Shown in pieces: positions 42,288 to 52,427 of a DNA stretch of 64,000 nt (position 1 is its first letter; each line of letters opens with the position of its first letter). The notes beneath the pieces were generated by a model. That model made no database searches. It worked only from the letters and a program-made list of their open reading frames with translations, and was not told where the DNA came from. Origin of the DNA: Roseicyclus amphidinii (GTDB lineage: Bacteria > Pseudomonadota > Alphaproteobacteria > Rhodobacterales > Rhodobacteraceae); assembly GCF_030163755.1 (NCBI RefSeq), contig NZ_JASJOE010000004.1, forward strand, positions 1-64,000. Reading direction: 5' to 3'. The translations under genes were made by a program, and so were the position numbers.

Positions 42288-43154
42288 TCAGGCGACTTCG
42301 CTGAGTTCCACCTTGGGCGTCACGCCGAGCGCGGCGCAGACGTCGCGGGTGAGGTCGGGGGAGTTCAGCGTGTAGAAATGCAGGTCCTCGACCCCGCCCT
42401 CGATCAGGTCGGTGCAAAGCTCGGTCGCAAGGGCGGTCGAGAGAAGCTTCTCGCGCCCGTCGCGGGCGGCCTTGTCATAGGCCTCGTCCAGCCAGGCGGG
42501 GATGATCGTGCCGCAGGCCTCGGCGAACTTGCGCACGCCCTTCCACGAATTGATCGGCAGGATGCCGGGAATGATCGGCGCGGTGATGCCGGATGCGGCG
42601 CAGGCGTCGCGGAAGCGGAAGAAGGTGTCTGCCTCGAAGAAGAACTGGGTGATGGCTGAGTTGGCGCCCGCGTCGATCTTGCGCTTCAGGAAGTCGACGC
42701 AGTCCTGCATCGACTGCGCCTCGGGGTGCGGGTCGGGGTAGGCGCCGACGCGCAGGTGGAACTTGCCGGTTTGCGCCAGCGCCTCGATCAGCTCGATGGA
42801 ATTGGCGAAGCCCTCGGGGTGGGGCGTGAAGTGTCCCTGACCCTTGGGCGGGTCGCCGCGCAGCGCGACGATCTGGGTCACGCCGGCCTCGGCGTAGCTG
42901 TGGGCGATCTCCAGCGTCTCGGCGCGGGTGGCGTCGACGCAGGTCAGGTGGGCCGCGACCTCGACGCCGTAATTGGCGTGGATCGTCTTGACCGCGTCAT
43001 GGGTCAGCGCCCGCGTGGTGCCGCCCGCGCCATAGGTGACCGAGACGAATTCGGGCGCGAGGGGCGCGAGCACGCCGAGCGTTTCCCAGAGCTTGAAAGA
43101 GGCCTCGAGCGACTTGGGCGGGAAGAACTCGAAGGAGATGCGCGGCGCGGTCAT
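42288..43154 (-). CDS. metF: Methylenetetrahydrofolate reductase
   Basis: 288 residues. Reduces methylene-THF to methyl-THF for methionine synthesis; FAD enzyme. SFEFFPPKS near 7, FVSVTYGAGGTTR near 37, AHLTCVDATR, VALRGDPPKG, ITQFFFEAD, PGILPINSW. Divergent from the metR-like gene 93 bases away, the usual arrangement. Confidence 0.95.
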   Translation of the reverse strand: MTAPRISFEFFPPKSLEASFKLWETLGVLAPLAPEFVSVTYGAGGTTRALTHDAVKTIHANYGVEVAAHLTCVDATRAETLEIAHSYAEAGVTQIVALRGDPPKGQGHFTPHPEGFANSIELIEALAQTGKFHLRVGAYPDPHPEAQSMQDCVDFLKRKIDAGANSAITQFFFEADTFFRFRDACAASGITAPIIPGILPINSWKGVRKFAEACGTIIPAWLDEAYDKAARDGREKLLSTALATELCTDLIEGGVEDLHFYTLNSPDLTRDVCAALGVTPKVELSEVA

Positions 43155-43224
43155 GGCGATTCTGATCCTTGATCTGTCGCATCAGGGTGTCGCATAGAGT
43201 GGTGCTTGCGACAAATTCATAATC

Positions 43225-43241
43225 CTCAAGATCAATATGAG
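43225..43241. promoter_or_regulatory. Candidate LysR-type (MetR) box between metF and metR
   Basis: CTCA-N9-TGAG, an interrupted palindrome just upstream of the metR start in the metF/metR divergent region. It has the T-N11-A spacing of LysR-type sites, though it is not the exact enterobacterial MetR consensus (TGAA-N5-TTCA). Confidence 0.3.
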
Positions 43242-43247
43242 TTTCAC

Positions 43248-44153
43248 ATGCATCTCGAGTTTCGCCACCTGCGCACGATCAAGGCCATCCACGAGGAGGG
43301 CGGGCTGGCGCGCGCGGCTGACCGGCTGCACATCACGCAATCGGCCTTGTCCCACCAGATCAAGGGGTTGGAGGACCAGGCGGGGCTGGAGCTGTTCGTG
43401 CGGCGCTCCAAGCCGATGAAGCTGTCGCCCGCGGGGATGAAGCTGTTGCGCCTTGCCGAGGAGGTTCTGCCGCGCATCGCGGCGCTGGAGGACGAGTTCG
43501 ACTCGCTCAGGAAGGGGCGCACGGGGCGGCTGCATATCGCCATCGAGTGCCATGCCTGTTTCGACTGGCTGCTGCCGGTGCTGGAGGCCTTCCGGGTGTC
43601 ATGGCCGGATATCGACGTCGACATCCGCCCCGGCCTGCAGTTCGAGGCGCTGCCCGCGCTTCTGCGCGAGGAGGTGGATTTCGTGGTGTCCTCGGACCCG
43701 GAAAACCTGTCGGGCGTGGATTTCACGCCGCTTTTCGATTACGAGCCGGTCTTCGTCTGCGCGGCGGATCATCCGCTGGCCGCCAAACCCTTCATCGAGG
43801 CCGAGGATTTCGCCGACCAGGCGCTGATCACCTACCCGGTAGATCGGTCGCGGCTGGATGTGTTCTCGCAACTGCTGTTTGCGGCGGGGGTCGAGCCGAA
43901 GTCGATCCGGCAGGTGGAGCTGTCCGCCGTCATCCTGCTGCTGGTCGCCTCGGGGCGCGGGGTGGCCGTGCTGCCCGACTGGGTGGTGCGGGACACGGGC
44001 AAGCATCCGTCGCTGGTGACGCGGCGCTTGACCGAAACCGGCATCACGCGGCGGCTGTACGGGGCGACGCGGGCCGATGACACGGGCAAGCCCTTCATGG
44101 CGCAGATGCTGCGGCTGTGCCGCACCGAGCCGCCGAAGCTGCAGCGCGCATGA
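43248..44153 (+). CDS. metR: LysR-family regulator, MetR type
   Basis: 301 residues. N-terminal LysR helix-turn-helix (FRHLRTIKAIHEEGGLARAA, ITQSALSHQIKGLE, FVRRSKPMKLSPAG). The effector domain contains the MetR-like IECHACFDWLLPVLEAFR and the acidic LREEVDFVVSSDPE. Expected co-inducer homocysteine. Start at ATG 43248 (MHLEFRHL), the usual MetR opening; ribosome site weak. Divergent from metF; its stop overlaps the next start (ATGA). Confidence 0.9.
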   Translation: MHLEFRHLRTIKAIHEEGGLARAADRLHITQSALSHQIKGLEDQAGLELFVRRSKPMKLSPAGMKLLRLAEEVLPRIAALEDEFDSLRKGRTGRLHIAIECHACFDWLLPVLEAFRVSWPDIDVDIRPGLQFEALPALLREEVDFVVSSDPENLSGVDFTPLFDYEPVFVCAADHPLAAKPFIEAEDFADQALITYPVDRSRLDVFSQLLFAAGVEPKSIRQVELSAVILLLVASGRGVAVLPDWVVRDTGKHPSLVTRRLTETGITRRLYGATRADDTGKPFMAQMLRLCRTEPPKLQRA

Positions 44154-44917
44154 CCGGGCGACATCCGTTCCTCGACCATCCCTTGCCCACGGCGGTGGCG
44201 CATCGCGGCGGGTCGCTGGAGGCCGAGGAGAACACGATGGAGGCCTTCGCGCGGGCCGTCGGCCTTGGGTATACGCATGTCGAAACGGATGTGCATGCGA
44301 CGCGCGACGGGGTGGCGGTGATCCATCACGATCCGACGCTGGAGCGGATGACGGGGCAGACGGCGCGGATCGCCGATCTGGACTGGGCCGATGTCGCGCG
44401 CATCCGCACCCATGGCGGCGCGGCGATCCCGCGGGCGGAGGAGCTGCTGGCGGCCTTTCCGCGGCTCAACATCACCTTCGAGCTGAAATGCGACCGCGTG
44501 GCAGGGCCGCTGGCCGAGGTCATCACCCGCGCGGATGCGCTGGGGCGGGTCTGCGTCGGGTCCTTCGCGGCGGCGCGGACGGCGGCGATGCGGGGCCTGC
44601 TGGGGCCGGGCCTGAGCTGGTCGCCCGCGCAATCGGGGGTGTTGGCGCTGTGGCTGGCGGGCCATGGCCTGCCGATGCGGCGGCCGGGGTTCGCGGTGGT
44701 GCAGGTGCCCCGGGTCTACAAGGGCCTCGCGGTCGTCACCCCGCGGTTCATCCGGGCGGCCGCGCGGCGGGGGATCGACGTGCAGGTCTGGACGGTCGAT
44801 GACGCGCCCGCGATGGCGCGGCTTCTTGACATGGGGGTGAGTGCCATCCTGACCGACCGTCCGTCGGTCCTGCGGCGGGTGCTGGAGGAGCGGGGGCAGT
44901 GGCACGGGGGGGCGTGA
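44150..44917 (+). CDS. Glycerophosphodiester phosphodiesterase
   Basis: 255 residues. GDPD-family TIM barrel: AHRGGSLEAEENTMEAF with catalytic His/Arg near 18, ETDVHATRDGVAVIHHDPTLERMTG with metal ligands and second His near 50-65, FELKCD near 112, and the C-terminal VWTVDD...ILTDRPS. Releases glycerol-3-phosphate from glycerophosphodiesters. No signal peptide, so cytoplasmic. Coupled to metR by a 4-bp overlap, probably by compaction rather than shared function. Confidence 0.9.
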   Translation: MTGRHPFLDHPLPTAVAHRGGSLEAEENTMEAFARAVGLGYTHVETDVHATRDGVAVIHHDPTLERMTGQTARIADLDWADVARIRTHGGAAIPRAEELLAAFPRLNITFELKCDRVAGPLAEVITRADALGRVCVGSFAAARTAAMRGLLGPGLSWSPAQSGVLALWLAGHGLPMRRPGFAVVQVPRVYKGLAVVTPRFIRAAARRGIDVQVWTVDDAPAMARLLDMGVSAILTDRPSVLRRVLEERGQWHGGA

Positions 44918-44992
44918 CGACGCCGGATCAAGCCGCTTGGCATTCGCGGGTGCTGCCACTATACGCGCGGCTTGACCGGACGGAGTGACGAC

Positions 44993-45787
44993 ATGCAGGG
45001 CAGCGCGAACCTCAACATCATGCTCAAGGCCGCGCGCAAGGCGGGCCGGAGCCTCGTGAAGGATTTCCGCGAGGTCGAGAACCTTCAGGTCTCGTCCAAG
45101 GGGCCGGGCGATTTCGTCAGCCGCGCCGACCGCGCCGCCGAGGAGATCCTGCGCGACGCGCTGATGGAGGCGCGGCCGAATTACGGCTTCCTCGGCGAGG
45201 AAGGCACCGTGATCGAGGGCAAGGACCCGACGCGGCGCTGGATCGTCGATCCGCTCGACGGGACCACGAACTTCCTGCACGGGATGCCGCATTGGGCGGT
45301 GTCCATCGCGCTCGAGCACAAGGGCGAGATCGTGTCGGGCGTGGTCTATGACCCCGCCAAGGACGAGATGTTCTATGCCGAGAAGGGCGCGGGCTGCTGG
45401 CTGAACGACAGCAAGCGGCTTCGGGTGTCGGGGCGCAACCGGATGATCGAGAGCGTCTTTGCCACCGGCGTGCCCTTTGCAGGCGGCAAGTATCTGCCGG
45501 CGACGCTGCAGGATCTCGCGCGGCTGATGCCGGCCTGTGCCGGCGTGCGGCGCTGGGGGGCGGCGTCGCTTGACCTGGCTTACGTGGCGGCGGGCCGCTA
45601 CGAGGGCTATTGGGAGCGCGGGCTGAATTCCTGGGATATCGCGGCGGGCATCCTGCTGGTGCGCGAGGCGGGCGGGCTGGTGGCGCCGATCCGCGACGGG
45701 CAGGACGTGCTGTATGACGGGCAGGTCGTGGCCGCGGCCGAGCCGATCTTCGACCAGTTCGCCAAGGTGATCCGCGACCGCGACTGA
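44993..45787 (+). CDS. suhB: Inositol monophosphatase-family protein (SuhB-like)
   Basis: 264 residues. Metal/phosphate site motifs: DFVSRADRAAEE, GFLGEEGT (Glu ligand near 68), WIVDPLDGTTNFLHG near 83, and C-terminal YWERGLNSWDIAAGILLVREAGG near 205. Mg-dependent phosphatase of the SuhB/CysQ/FIG superfamily; SuhB-like members also act with NusA in transcription. Start at ATG 44993 with GGAG eight bases upstream. A perfect palindrome follows 30 bases after the stop. Confidence 0.9.
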   Translation: MQGSANLNIMLKAARKAGRSLVKDFREVENLQVSSKGPGDFVSRADRAAEEILRDALMEARPNYGFLGEEGTVIEGKDPTRRWIVDPLDGTTNFLHGMPHWAVSIALEHKGEIVSGVVYDPAKDEMFYAEKGAGCWLNDSKRLRVSGRNRMIESVFATGVPFAGGKYLPATLQDLARLMPACAGVRRWGAASLDLAYVAAGRYEGYWERGLNSWDIAAGILLVREAGGLVAPIRDGQDVLYDGQVVAAAEPIFDQFAKVIRDRD

Positions 45788-45817
45788 GCCGGGCCGCGCA
45801 GGCGGCTGTCGGGCCAT

Positions 45818-45843
45818 GCGAATTTTCGTACGAAAATTCGCAC
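45818..45843. repeat. 26-bp perfect palindrome with no spacer
   Basis: Half-site TGCGAATTTTCGT is followed at once by its exact reverse complement. It lies between the convergent suhB-like and pcs genes. AT-rich core in GC-rich DNA, with no T run after it on either strand, so it is not a standard terminator. More likely a protein-binding site or a chromosome-organisation element. Confidence 0.7.
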
Positions 45844-45872
45844 CCGCGCCACGCGCGCGGCGCGCCGCTGAT

Positions 45873-46559
45873 CTAACCGCGCGCCGGAAGCAGTTGCTGT
45901 GCGATCCCCGCCACCAGCAGGTAGACCGAGGTCGCCGTCACCACTGCCGTCAGGGCCGGGAAATGGGCGAAGTCGATCCAGGCCGCCCAGGCGATGGCCC
46001 CCGTCCAGACCAGCGCAACCGGCAGGGTGATCCAGCGCCAGCGTGCGGTGCGCACGGGATGGACGAATTTCAGGTTCAGGAACTGCGCGACGCAGAGCGC
46101 GATGACCAGGCCCAGGATCACCTCCCAGGGCGGCACGATGACAAGCAGCGCCAGCACGACCATGTTCCAGCAGCCGGGAAAGCCGCGGAACGACTTGTCG
46201 GCGGTCTTCATCCGCGTATCGGCGAAGTAGAGCGCCGAGGCGAAAGGGATCAACAGGACGACGATCCAGCCCGACCAGCCGGGCAGCAGCCCCGAGCCAT
46301 AGAGCGCATAGGCCGGGATCATCACGTAGGTGAGGAAGTCGATGATCAGGTCGAGCAGCACACCGTCGATGTTCGGCGCATTCTCGGTCACGGCGTAGCG
46401 GCGGGCCAACGGTCCGTCGATGCCGTCGACCACGAAGGCCACGGTGAGCCAGATCGTCATCATCGCCCAGTTCTGCTGCGCCGCCTCAAGGAGCGCCAGC
46501 ATGGCCAGCGATGCGCCGATCGCGGTGAAGAGATGGACGGAATAGGCCCGTTTGGTCAT
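45873..46559 (-). CDS. pcs: Phosphatidylcholine synthase
   Basis: 228 residues, about seven to eight membrane segments. CDP-alcohol phosphotransferase motif DGIDGPLARR...IDGVLLDLIID (near 44-75) with all the Asp residues. The Pcs-type context (FADTRMKTADKSFRGFPGCWNM, PVRTARWRW) separates it from PgsA. Condenses CDP-diacylglycerol with choline, the one-step pathway common in alphaproteobacteria. Confidence 0.9.
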   Translation of the reverse strand: MTKRAYSVHLFTAIGASLAMLALLEAAQQNWAMMTIWLTVAFVVDGIDGPLARRYAVTENAPNIDGVLLDLIIDFLTYVMIPAYALYGSGLLPGWSGWIVVLLIPFASALYFADTRMKTADKSFRGFPGCWNMVVLALLVIVPPWEVILGLVIALCVAQFLNLKFVHPVRTARWRWITLPVALVWTGAIAWAAWIDFAHFPALTAVVTATSVYLLVAGIAQQLLPARG

Positions 46560-46618
46560 CTGTCCCAGATGCCGGGTTGCGCGGTCAAAGGCAACAGGGA
46601 CGTGACGGTTTCGTGACC

Positions 46619-47542
46619 TTATGCCTTGGGGTGTGCCGCGGCATAGACCTCGAGCAGCCTTGCGGCATCGACCGCCGTGTAGGCCTGCGTGGTCGAGAGC
46701 GAGGCATGTCCGAGCAGTTCCTGGATCGCGCGCAGGTCACCGCCCGCGTTCAGCAGGTGGGTGGCGAAGCTGTGGCGCAGCGCGTGCGGCGTGGCGGTGG
46801 CGGGCAGGCCGAGCTGCATCCGGGCCTGTTCCATGACCTTGGCCACGAGCCGCCCGTTCAGCGGCCCGCCGCGGATGCCGCGAAAGAGCGGCGTGCCCGG
46901 CGCGAGGTCATGGGGGCAGAGCGCCGCGTAGCGCGCCACCGCGTCGCGGGCGGCGGGCAGGACGGGCACCTCGCGCTCCTTGCCGCCCTTGCCGCGGATG
47001 CGCAGCGTGTCGCCGAGCGGCAGCGCGCCCGCGTCGAGCGACAGCGCCTCGGCCCGCCTGAGGCCGCACCCGTAAAGCAGCGTCACGACCGCCACGTCGC
47101 GCGCCGAGACCCAGTCGCGCGCATCCTGCGCGCCCACGGTCTCGAGCATCCGGGCGGCGTCCTCGACGCCGAGGGGGCGGGGCAGGCGGCGGGTGTGCTT
47201 CGGCGCGCGCATCGACAGGACGGGGGTGGCGTCGAACCCCTCGCGCTCGGCCCACCAGCGGTAGAACGCCTTGACCGCCGACAGGCGGCGGGCAAGCGAG
47301 CGGGGGCCGACGCCGCGGCCGCGCTGTGCCGCCATCCAGGCCCGCATGTCCGTGGTGCCGAGGGTCCGCAGGGCGGCGGGGCCGGGCGCGTCGCCGAGGT
47401 GCCCGGCCTGGAAGGCCAGGAAATCGGCCAGGTCACGGGCGTAGGCGTCGAGCGTCGCCTCCGACGCGTCGCGGAGGCTGCCGAGGTCGGTCAGCCAGCG
47501 TTGCATCAGGTCGCGCGCTGCGGGGCTGAGCGCGAGGCTCAT
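46619..47542 (-). CDS. xerC: Tyrosine recombinase XerC
   Basis: 307 residues. N-terminal SAM-like core-binding domain (about 10-95), C-terminal catalytic domain with Arg in YGCGLRRAEAL, Lys in GKGGKEREVP, HALRHSFATHLL, LGHASLSTTQAYT (second His and nucleophile Tyr). Chromosome-dimer resolution at dif with XerD. No phage or integron genes are nearby, and the DUF484 gene upstream is the usual XerC neighbour. Confidence 0.93.
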   Translation of the reverse strand: MSLALSPAARDLMQRWLTDLGSLRDASEATLDAYARDLADFLAFQAGHLGDAPGPAALRTLGTTDMRAWMAAQRGRGVGPRSLARRLSAVKAFYRWWAEREGFDATPVLSMRAPKHTRRLPRPLGVEDAARMLETVGAQDARDWVSARDVAVVTLLYGCGLRRAEALSLDAGALPLGDTLRIRGKGGKEREVPVLPAARDAVARYAALCPHDLAPGTPLFRGIRGGPLNGRLVAKVMEQARMQLGLPATATPHALRHSFATHLLNAGGDLRAIQELLGHASLSTTQAYTAVDAARLLEVYAAAHPKA

Positions 47543-47546
47543 GGCG

Positions 47547-48284
47547 TCAGCCCAGCCAGCGTTTCATCTGCCGTTCGAACACGCCCGCGAAGAAGGTCAG
47601 CAGATCGGTTCCCTGGCTCGGGCGGAACTGGTGCGGGTCGTCCGAGCCCATCACCAGGAGCGCGGGCAGGCGACCCTCTCCAAGGTCGAGCTGCATCAGC
47701 GCCTCGGATTTGATCCAGGCGGCATCGGCGCCGAAGATCGCCTCGCTGCCGTCGCCGACCTGCCGGAGCGTCACCTGCCGATGCGGCACGGCGCGGCCGC
47801 CGGTGACGTAGTCGGAGACGAAACCGGGCGCGACCACGGTCAGCACGTCCTCGAGCTTCTGGACATGGGGCGCGCTGGTGCTGGTGGCATCCGCGCTTTC
47901 CAGCACGAGCCGCACCCGGTCGACGCGCAGCGTCGCTGCGACATCTGTGGCCAGCGTCTTGAGAAAGCCGGTGAACTCGGCCTGGTCGAGAAGCGCGAGG
48001 ATCGCGCGGTGGATCTGGTTGGTGCCCGCGAGGTTCTCGTAGGCGGCCGCGATCACGGCGCGATGGGTGTCCTCGAGCCGGTCGAGCCGGTTCTCGAGGC
48101 GCTCCATGGCGATGCCGCGCATGTCGACGATGTTGCCGCCCATCTGCCGGTCGTTGGCCGCGATGAGCGCCCGCATCAGGTCGCGGTCGTCGAGGATCAG
48201 GTCGGGATCGCTGAGAACGCGGTCCCGCCAGTCGTCGTTGTGATTGGCAAGGTCTGCCAGGTCGTCGGCTTCAACGCTGCTCAC
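47547..48284 (-). CDS. DUF484 family protein (GAF-like)
   Basis: 245 residues. DUF484 proteins have a GAF-like fold and often precede xerC, as here (4-base gap). Landmarks: LSDPDLILDDRDLMRALIAAN, RGIAMERLENRLDRLEDTHRAVIAAAYENL, LGSDD-like VMGSDDPHQFRPSQGTDLLTFFAGVFERQM. No signal peptide. Role in recombination or cell-division control is suggested by context only. Confidence 0.88.
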   Translation of the reverse strand: MSSVEADDLADLANHNDDWRDRVLSDPDLILDDRDLMRALIAANDRQMGGNIVDMRGIAMERLENRLDRLEDTHRAVIAAAYENLAGTNQIHRAILALLDQAEFTGFLKTLATDVAATLRVDRVRLVLESADATSTSAPHVQKLEDVLTVVAPGFVSDYVTGGRAVPHRQVTLRQVGDGSEAIFGADAAWIKSEALMQLDLGEGRLPALLVMGSDDPHQFRPSQGTDLLTFFAGVFERQMKRWLG

Positions 48285-48338
48285 CGGTCGTGCCTCTTCG
48301 ATGGTCTTTTTCGGTTTTCCGGTGACCCTACACGAAAG

Positions 48339-48992
48339 TTACAGGATTTTCTGCCCCGTTTTTTCCCAATCCTTGAGGAAGGCGTCGAGCCCCTTGTCGG
48401 TCAGGACGTGGCTGGCCATCGCCTTGATCACGGCGGGCGGCGCGGTCGCCACGTCGGCGCCGATCAGGGCGGCCTGTTTCATGTGGTTGGCCGTGCGGAT
48501 CGAGGCGGCGAGTATCTCTGTGGAGAAGTCGTAATTGTCGTAGATCTCGCGGATCTCGGCGATGAGTTCCATCCCGTCGAGGTTGAGATCGTCCAACCGC
48601 CCGATGAAGGGCGAGATGAAGGTCGCGCCGGCCTTGGCGGCCAGAAGCGCCTGGTTGGCCGAGAAGCAGAGCGTCACGTTGACCATGCGGCCTTCGCCCG
48701 AGAGCACCTTGCAGGCCTTGAGCCCGTCCCAGGTGAGCGGCACCTTGATGGTGATGTTCTCGGCGATCTTGGCGAGTTCCCGGCCCTCGGCGATCATGCC
48801 CTCGGCGTCGAGCGCCACGGTCTCGGCCGAGACGGGGCCAGCGACCATCTCGCAGATCTCGGCGGTCACCTCCTTGATGTCGCGGCCCGACTTGGCGATC
48901 AGCGAGGGGTTCGTCGTGACCCCGTCGACCATGCCCAGATCGTTCAGCTCGCGGATGGCGTCCACATCGGCGGTATCCACAAAGAATTTCAT
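48339..48992 (-). CDS. fsa: Transaldolase / fructose-6-phosphate aldolase family
   Basis: 217 residues, the short FSA/TalC length. [31 protein letters not shown], Schiff-base Lys in [15 protein letters not shown] near 86, [21 protein letters not shown]. Single gene diverging from priA. Whether it is a transaldolase or an aldolase cannot be decided by eye. A much longer frame reading upstream on this strand is antisense to priA. Confidence 0.92.
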   Translation of the reverse strand: MKFFVDTADVDAIRELNDLGMVDGVTTNPSLIAKSGRDIKEVTAEICEMVAGPVSAETVALDAEGMIAEGRELAKIAENITIKVPLTWDGLKACKVLSGEGRMVNVTLCFSANQALLAAKAGATFISPFIGRLDDLNLDGMELIAEIREIYDNYDFSTEILAASIRTANHMKQAALIGADVATAPPAVIKAMASHVLTDKGLDAFLKDWEKTGQKIL

Positions 48993-49067
48993 CTGGTCGG
49001 TTCCTTTCCATCGGAATACGTGCTGGTTTGGCGGCCTTCTACCGCAGGTTATCGCTAACGGAAAGGC

Positions 49068-51272
49068 ATGTATCGGGGCGGCATGGGCGAGCATTTCCAC
49101 GAGGGCGAGCTGATCGGCGTGTTGACGCCGGAGCCGATCGACCGGGTGCTCGATTACCGCGCGCCCGAGGGGGGCTGCTGGCTGGGCGCCTTCGTCGAGG
49201 TGCCGCTCGGGCCGCGCAAGGTGCTGGGCGTGGTCTGGGGGCCGGGGCGCGGCGATTTCGAAGCGTCGAAGATCCGGGCGGTGTCGCGCGTTCTGGACGC
49301 CGCGGCGATGCGGGAGGAGTTGCGGGTCTTCCTCGAAAAGGCCGGGGCCTACACGCTGACGCCCCTGTCCCAGATGCTGCGGCTGGCCAGCCGGGTGCCG
49401 GGGCTGAGCGATCCGCCCTCGATGCGCAAGATCTACCGGCTGGGGCAGGGAGAGCCCGACCGGATGACCGACGCGCGGCGTCGGGTGATCGAGACGCTGG
49501 TGGAGTATGGCGGGCTGGGCTTCACGCTCAAGGAGCTGTCGGACCTGGCCGGCGTGACCTCCTCGGTGGTGAAGGGGCTGGTGGCGCAGGGCGTGGTGGA
49601 GGAGGCCGACACGCCGCGCGATGCGCCCTACCTGCCGCTCGATCCCGACCGCGCCGGAAAGGCGTTGACGGGTGACCAGGCGGCGGCGGCCGAGGCCCTG
49701 CGCGCGGGCATCCGAAGCGGGCGCTATGGGACGACGCTTCTGAAGGGCGTGACAGGGTCGGGCAAGACCGAGGTCTATCTCGAGGCGGTGGCCGAGACGC
49801 TGAAGCAAGGGCGGCAGGCGCTGGTGTTGTTGCCGGAGATCGCGCTGACATCCGAGTTCCTGACCCGCGTGGAGGCGCGCTTCGGCGCGAAGCCCGCGGA
49901 ATGGCATTCGGGCGTGACGATGACCGAACGCCGCCGGGCGTGGAAGATGATCGGGCAGGGCGAGGCGCAGCTGGTCGTCGGCGCGCGCTCGGCGCTGTTC
50001 CTGCCGTTCCGCGATCTGGGCCTGATCGTGGTCGATGAGGAACACGACAGTTCCTACAAGCAGGAGGAGGGCGCGCTGTATAATGCGCGGGACATGGCGG
50101 TGCTGCGGGCCTCGCTCAATGAGGCGCAGGTGGTGCTGGCCTCGGCCACGCCGTCGCTGGAGACATGGGCGAATGCGGCGGCGGGTAAATACGCGCGGCT
50201 CGACCTGACCGCGCGCTTCGGCGAGGCGGTCTTGCCCGCGATGCGGGCGATCGACATGCGGTCCGAGGACCTGCCGGGGCAGGCGTGGATTTCGCCCGCG
50301 CTGCAATCGGAGGTCGCGGCGCGGTTGCGCAAGGGCGAGCAGTCGCTGTTGTTCCTCAATCGCCGCGGCTATGCGCCGGTGACGCTGTGCCGGGCCTGCG
50401 GGGCGCAGGTGGGGTGCGATCATTGCGACGCGCGGATGGTGGAACACCGGTTCCAGAAGCGGCTGGTCTGCCACCAATGCGGCGAGACCAAGCCCCTGCC
50501 CGAGACCTGCCCCGCCTGCGGGGTCGAGGGCAAGATGGCCGCCGTGGGGCCGGGGGTGGAGCGCATCGCCGAGGAAGCCGCGCGGGTGTTCCCGGACGCG
50601 AAGCTGGCCATTCTCAGTTCCGATCTGTTCGGCTCGGCCCGCGCGCTCAAGGCCCAGATCGAGGAGATCGCGGGCGGCGAGACCGACATCATCATCGGCA
50701 CGCAGCTGGTGGCGAAAGGGCACAATTTCCCGCGGCTGACGCTGGTGGGCGTGATCGACGCGGACCTCGGGCTTCAGGGCTCGGACCTGCGCGCCGCCGA
50801 ACGGACCTTCCAGCTGATGCGGCAGGTCTCGGGGCGTGCGGGGCGGGCGGATGTGCCGGGGGTGGCGCTGTTGCAGACGTTTCAGCCCGAACACCCGGTG
50901 ATCCGCGCGATCCTGTCGGGCGACGAAGAAGGCTTCTGGCGGGCCGAGGCCGCCGAGCGCGAGGCGGCGGGGATGCCGCCCTACGGGCGTCTGGCGGGGA
51001 TCATCATCTCGGCGGACGAGGCCGCGGCGGCCTTTGACCTCGGCACGCGGCTGGCGCGCAACGACGGGCCGATCCGGGACGCGGGCGGCATCGTCTACGG
51101 CCCCGCACCCGCGCCCATCGCGCGGGTCCGCGGGCGGCACCGGGTGCGGCTTCTGGTCAAGGCGCCCAAGGGCGCGGCCCTGCAAGGGGCCATCGCGCGC
51201 TGGATCGCGCCGGTGAAGACCTCGGCAAAACTGCGCCTGTCGGTCGATATCGACCCGCAAAGCTTCTACTGA
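49068..51272 (+). CDS. priA: Primosomal protein N', replication restart helicase
   Basis: 734 residues. N-terminal DNA-binding domain, Walker [12 protein letters not shown] near 228, DEEH box in [15 protein letters not shown] near 325, and a zinc region with eight Cys (CRACG, CDHC, CHQC, CPAC near 443-485) inside the helicase. [19 protein letters not shown] and [15 protein letters not shown] are motifs V and VI. ATG 49083 ([12 protein letters not shown]) with GGGGCGG ahead is an equally good start. Restarts collapsed forks. Confidence 0.93.
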   Translation: MYRGGMGEHFHEGELIGVLTPEPIDRVLDYRAPEGGCWLGAFVEVPLGPRKVLGVVWGPGRGDFEASKIRAVSRVLDAAAMREELRVFLEKAGAYTLTPLSQMLRLASRVPGLSDPPSMRKIYRLGQGEPDRMTDARRRVIETLVEYGGLGFTLKELSDLAGVTSSVVKGLVAQGVVEEADTPRDAPYLPLDPDRAGKALTGDQAAAAEALRAGIRSGRYGTTLLKGVTGSGKTEVYLEAVAETLKQGRQALVLLPEIALTSEFLTRVEARFGAKPAEWHSGVTMTERRRAWKMIGQGEAQLVVGARSALFLPFRDLGLIVVDEEHDSSYKQEEGALYNARDMAVLRASLNEAQVVLASATPSLETWANAAAGKYARLDLTARFGEAVLPAMRAIDMRSEDLPGQAWISPALQSEVAARLRKGEQSLLFLNRRGYAPVTLCRACGAQVGCDHCDARMVEHRFQKRLVCHQCGETKPLPETCPACGVEGKMAAVGPGVERIAEEAARVFPDAKLAILSSDLFGSARALKAQIEEIAGGETDIIIGTQLVAKGHNFPRLTLVGVIDADLGLQGSDLRAAERTFQLMRQVSGRAGRADVPGVALLQTFQPEHPVIRAILSGDEEGFWRAEAAEREAAGMPPYGRLAGIIISADEAAAAFDLGTRLARNDGPIRDAGGIVYGPAPAPIARVRGRHRVRLLVKAPKGAALQGAIARWIAPVKTSAKLRLSVDIDPQSFY

Positions 51273-51341
51273 TAGCGGTTTTCTTGGGGGGCGAACCCCG
51301 CTAGAGACTGCGCCAATCCCTCGCCAGACAGGTGTTCCGAC

Positions 51342-52427
51342 ATGTCCGCCCCGATCCGTCCGCAGCCCGGCATCCTCGACATCGCGCTCTACCAGGGCGG
51401 CCAGTCGGCGCTGGAGGGCGTGGCCGAGCCGCTGAAGCTGAGTTCGAACGAGAATCCCTTCGGCCCCTCGCCCGCCGCCGTGGCGGCGATGGGCCGCGCG
51501 CTGGGCGAAAGCCACCGCTATCCCTCCACCGATCACGCGGGCCTGCGCGCCGCGATCGCCGAGGTTCACGGGCTGGACCCCGACCGGATCGTCTGCGGCG
51601 TGGGGTCGGACGAGATCATCCATTTCCTCTGCCAAGCCTATGTCGGGCCGGGGCTGGAGGTGATGCACACCGAGCATGGCTTTGCCATGTATCGCATCAG
51701 TGCGCTGGCCGCGGGGGCTGTGCCCGTCGAGGTGCCCGAGCGGGACCGCCTGGTCGATGTCGACGCGATCCTCGAGCGCGCCGGGCCGCAGACGCGGCTG
51801 GTCTTCATCGCCAACCCTGCCAACCCCACGGCGACCTTCTTGCCGATGGAGGAGCTGACCCGGCTGGCCGAAGGGTTGCCGGAGGAATGCCTGCTGGTGC
51901 TGGACGGCGCCTATGCCGAGTTCGTCGAGGGCTACGACGGCGGCCGCGCGCTGGTCGAGGCGCGGGAGGACGTGGTGATGACGCGCACCTTCTCCAAGGC
52001 CTACGGGCTGGGCGGGCTGCGCGTGGGCTACGGCTATGCGCCGCGGCATGTCGTGGATACGCTCAACCGCATCCGCGGGCCCTTCAACCTGTCGGGCGTG
52101 GCGCTGGCCGGGGCCGAGGCGGCGATGCGGGACCTGGACTGGGTGGCCGAGTGCCTGCGCGTGAACGCCGAGGAACGTGCGCGGCTGGTGGGCGGGTTGC
52201 GGCAGCTCGGCATCGCCTGCGACGAGAGCTTCGCCAATTTCGTGCTGGCCCGCTTCGCGGACGAGGGCGAGGCCACGGCGGCGGATGCGCATCTGAAGGC
52301 GGCGGGGATCATCGTGCGGCATCCCAAGGGTTACGGCTTTCCGCAGGCCTTGCGGATCACCGTGGGCCGGCCCGAGGACAATTCCCGCGTTCTGGACGCG
52401 CTGGCGACATTCAAGGGGGCGGCATGA
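51342..52427 (+). CDS. hisC: Histidinol-phosphate aminotransferase
   Basis: 361 residues. PLP fold-type [13 protein letters not shown] near 33, [26 protein letters not shown] Lys in [18 protein letters not shown] near 217, and ITVGRPEDN with the phosphate-binding Arg near 345. Overlaps prephenate dehydrogenase by 4 bp, a common pairing in alphaproteobacteria where HisC also transaminates aromatic precursors. Confidence 0.93.
   Translation: MSAPIRPQPGILDIALYQGGQSALEGVAEPLKLSSNENPFGPSPAAVAAMGRALGESHRYPSTDHAGLRAAIAEVHGLDPDRIVCGVGSDEIIHFLCQAYVGPGLEVMHTEHGFAMYRISALAAGAVPVEVPERDRLVDVDAILERAGPQTRLVFIANPANPTATFLPMEELTRLAEGLPEECLLVLDGAYAEFVEGYDGGRALVEAREDVVMTRTFSKAYGLGGLRVGYGYAPRHVVDTLNRIRGPFNLSGVALAGAEAAMRDLDWVAECLRVNAEERARLVGGLRQLGIACDESFANFVLARFADEGEATAADAHLKAAGIIVRHPKGYGFPQALRITVGRPEDNSRVLDALATFKGAA

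Noticed and set aside
46619-47542. Integrase of a mobile element
   Set aside because: Catalytic and N-terminal pattern and the DUF484 neighbour fit chromosomal XerC; no attachment-site duplication or phage genes.
48339-52322. Very long minus-strand open frame across priA and hisC
   Set aside because: Antisense shadow produced by high GC; only the last 217 codons are a real gene.
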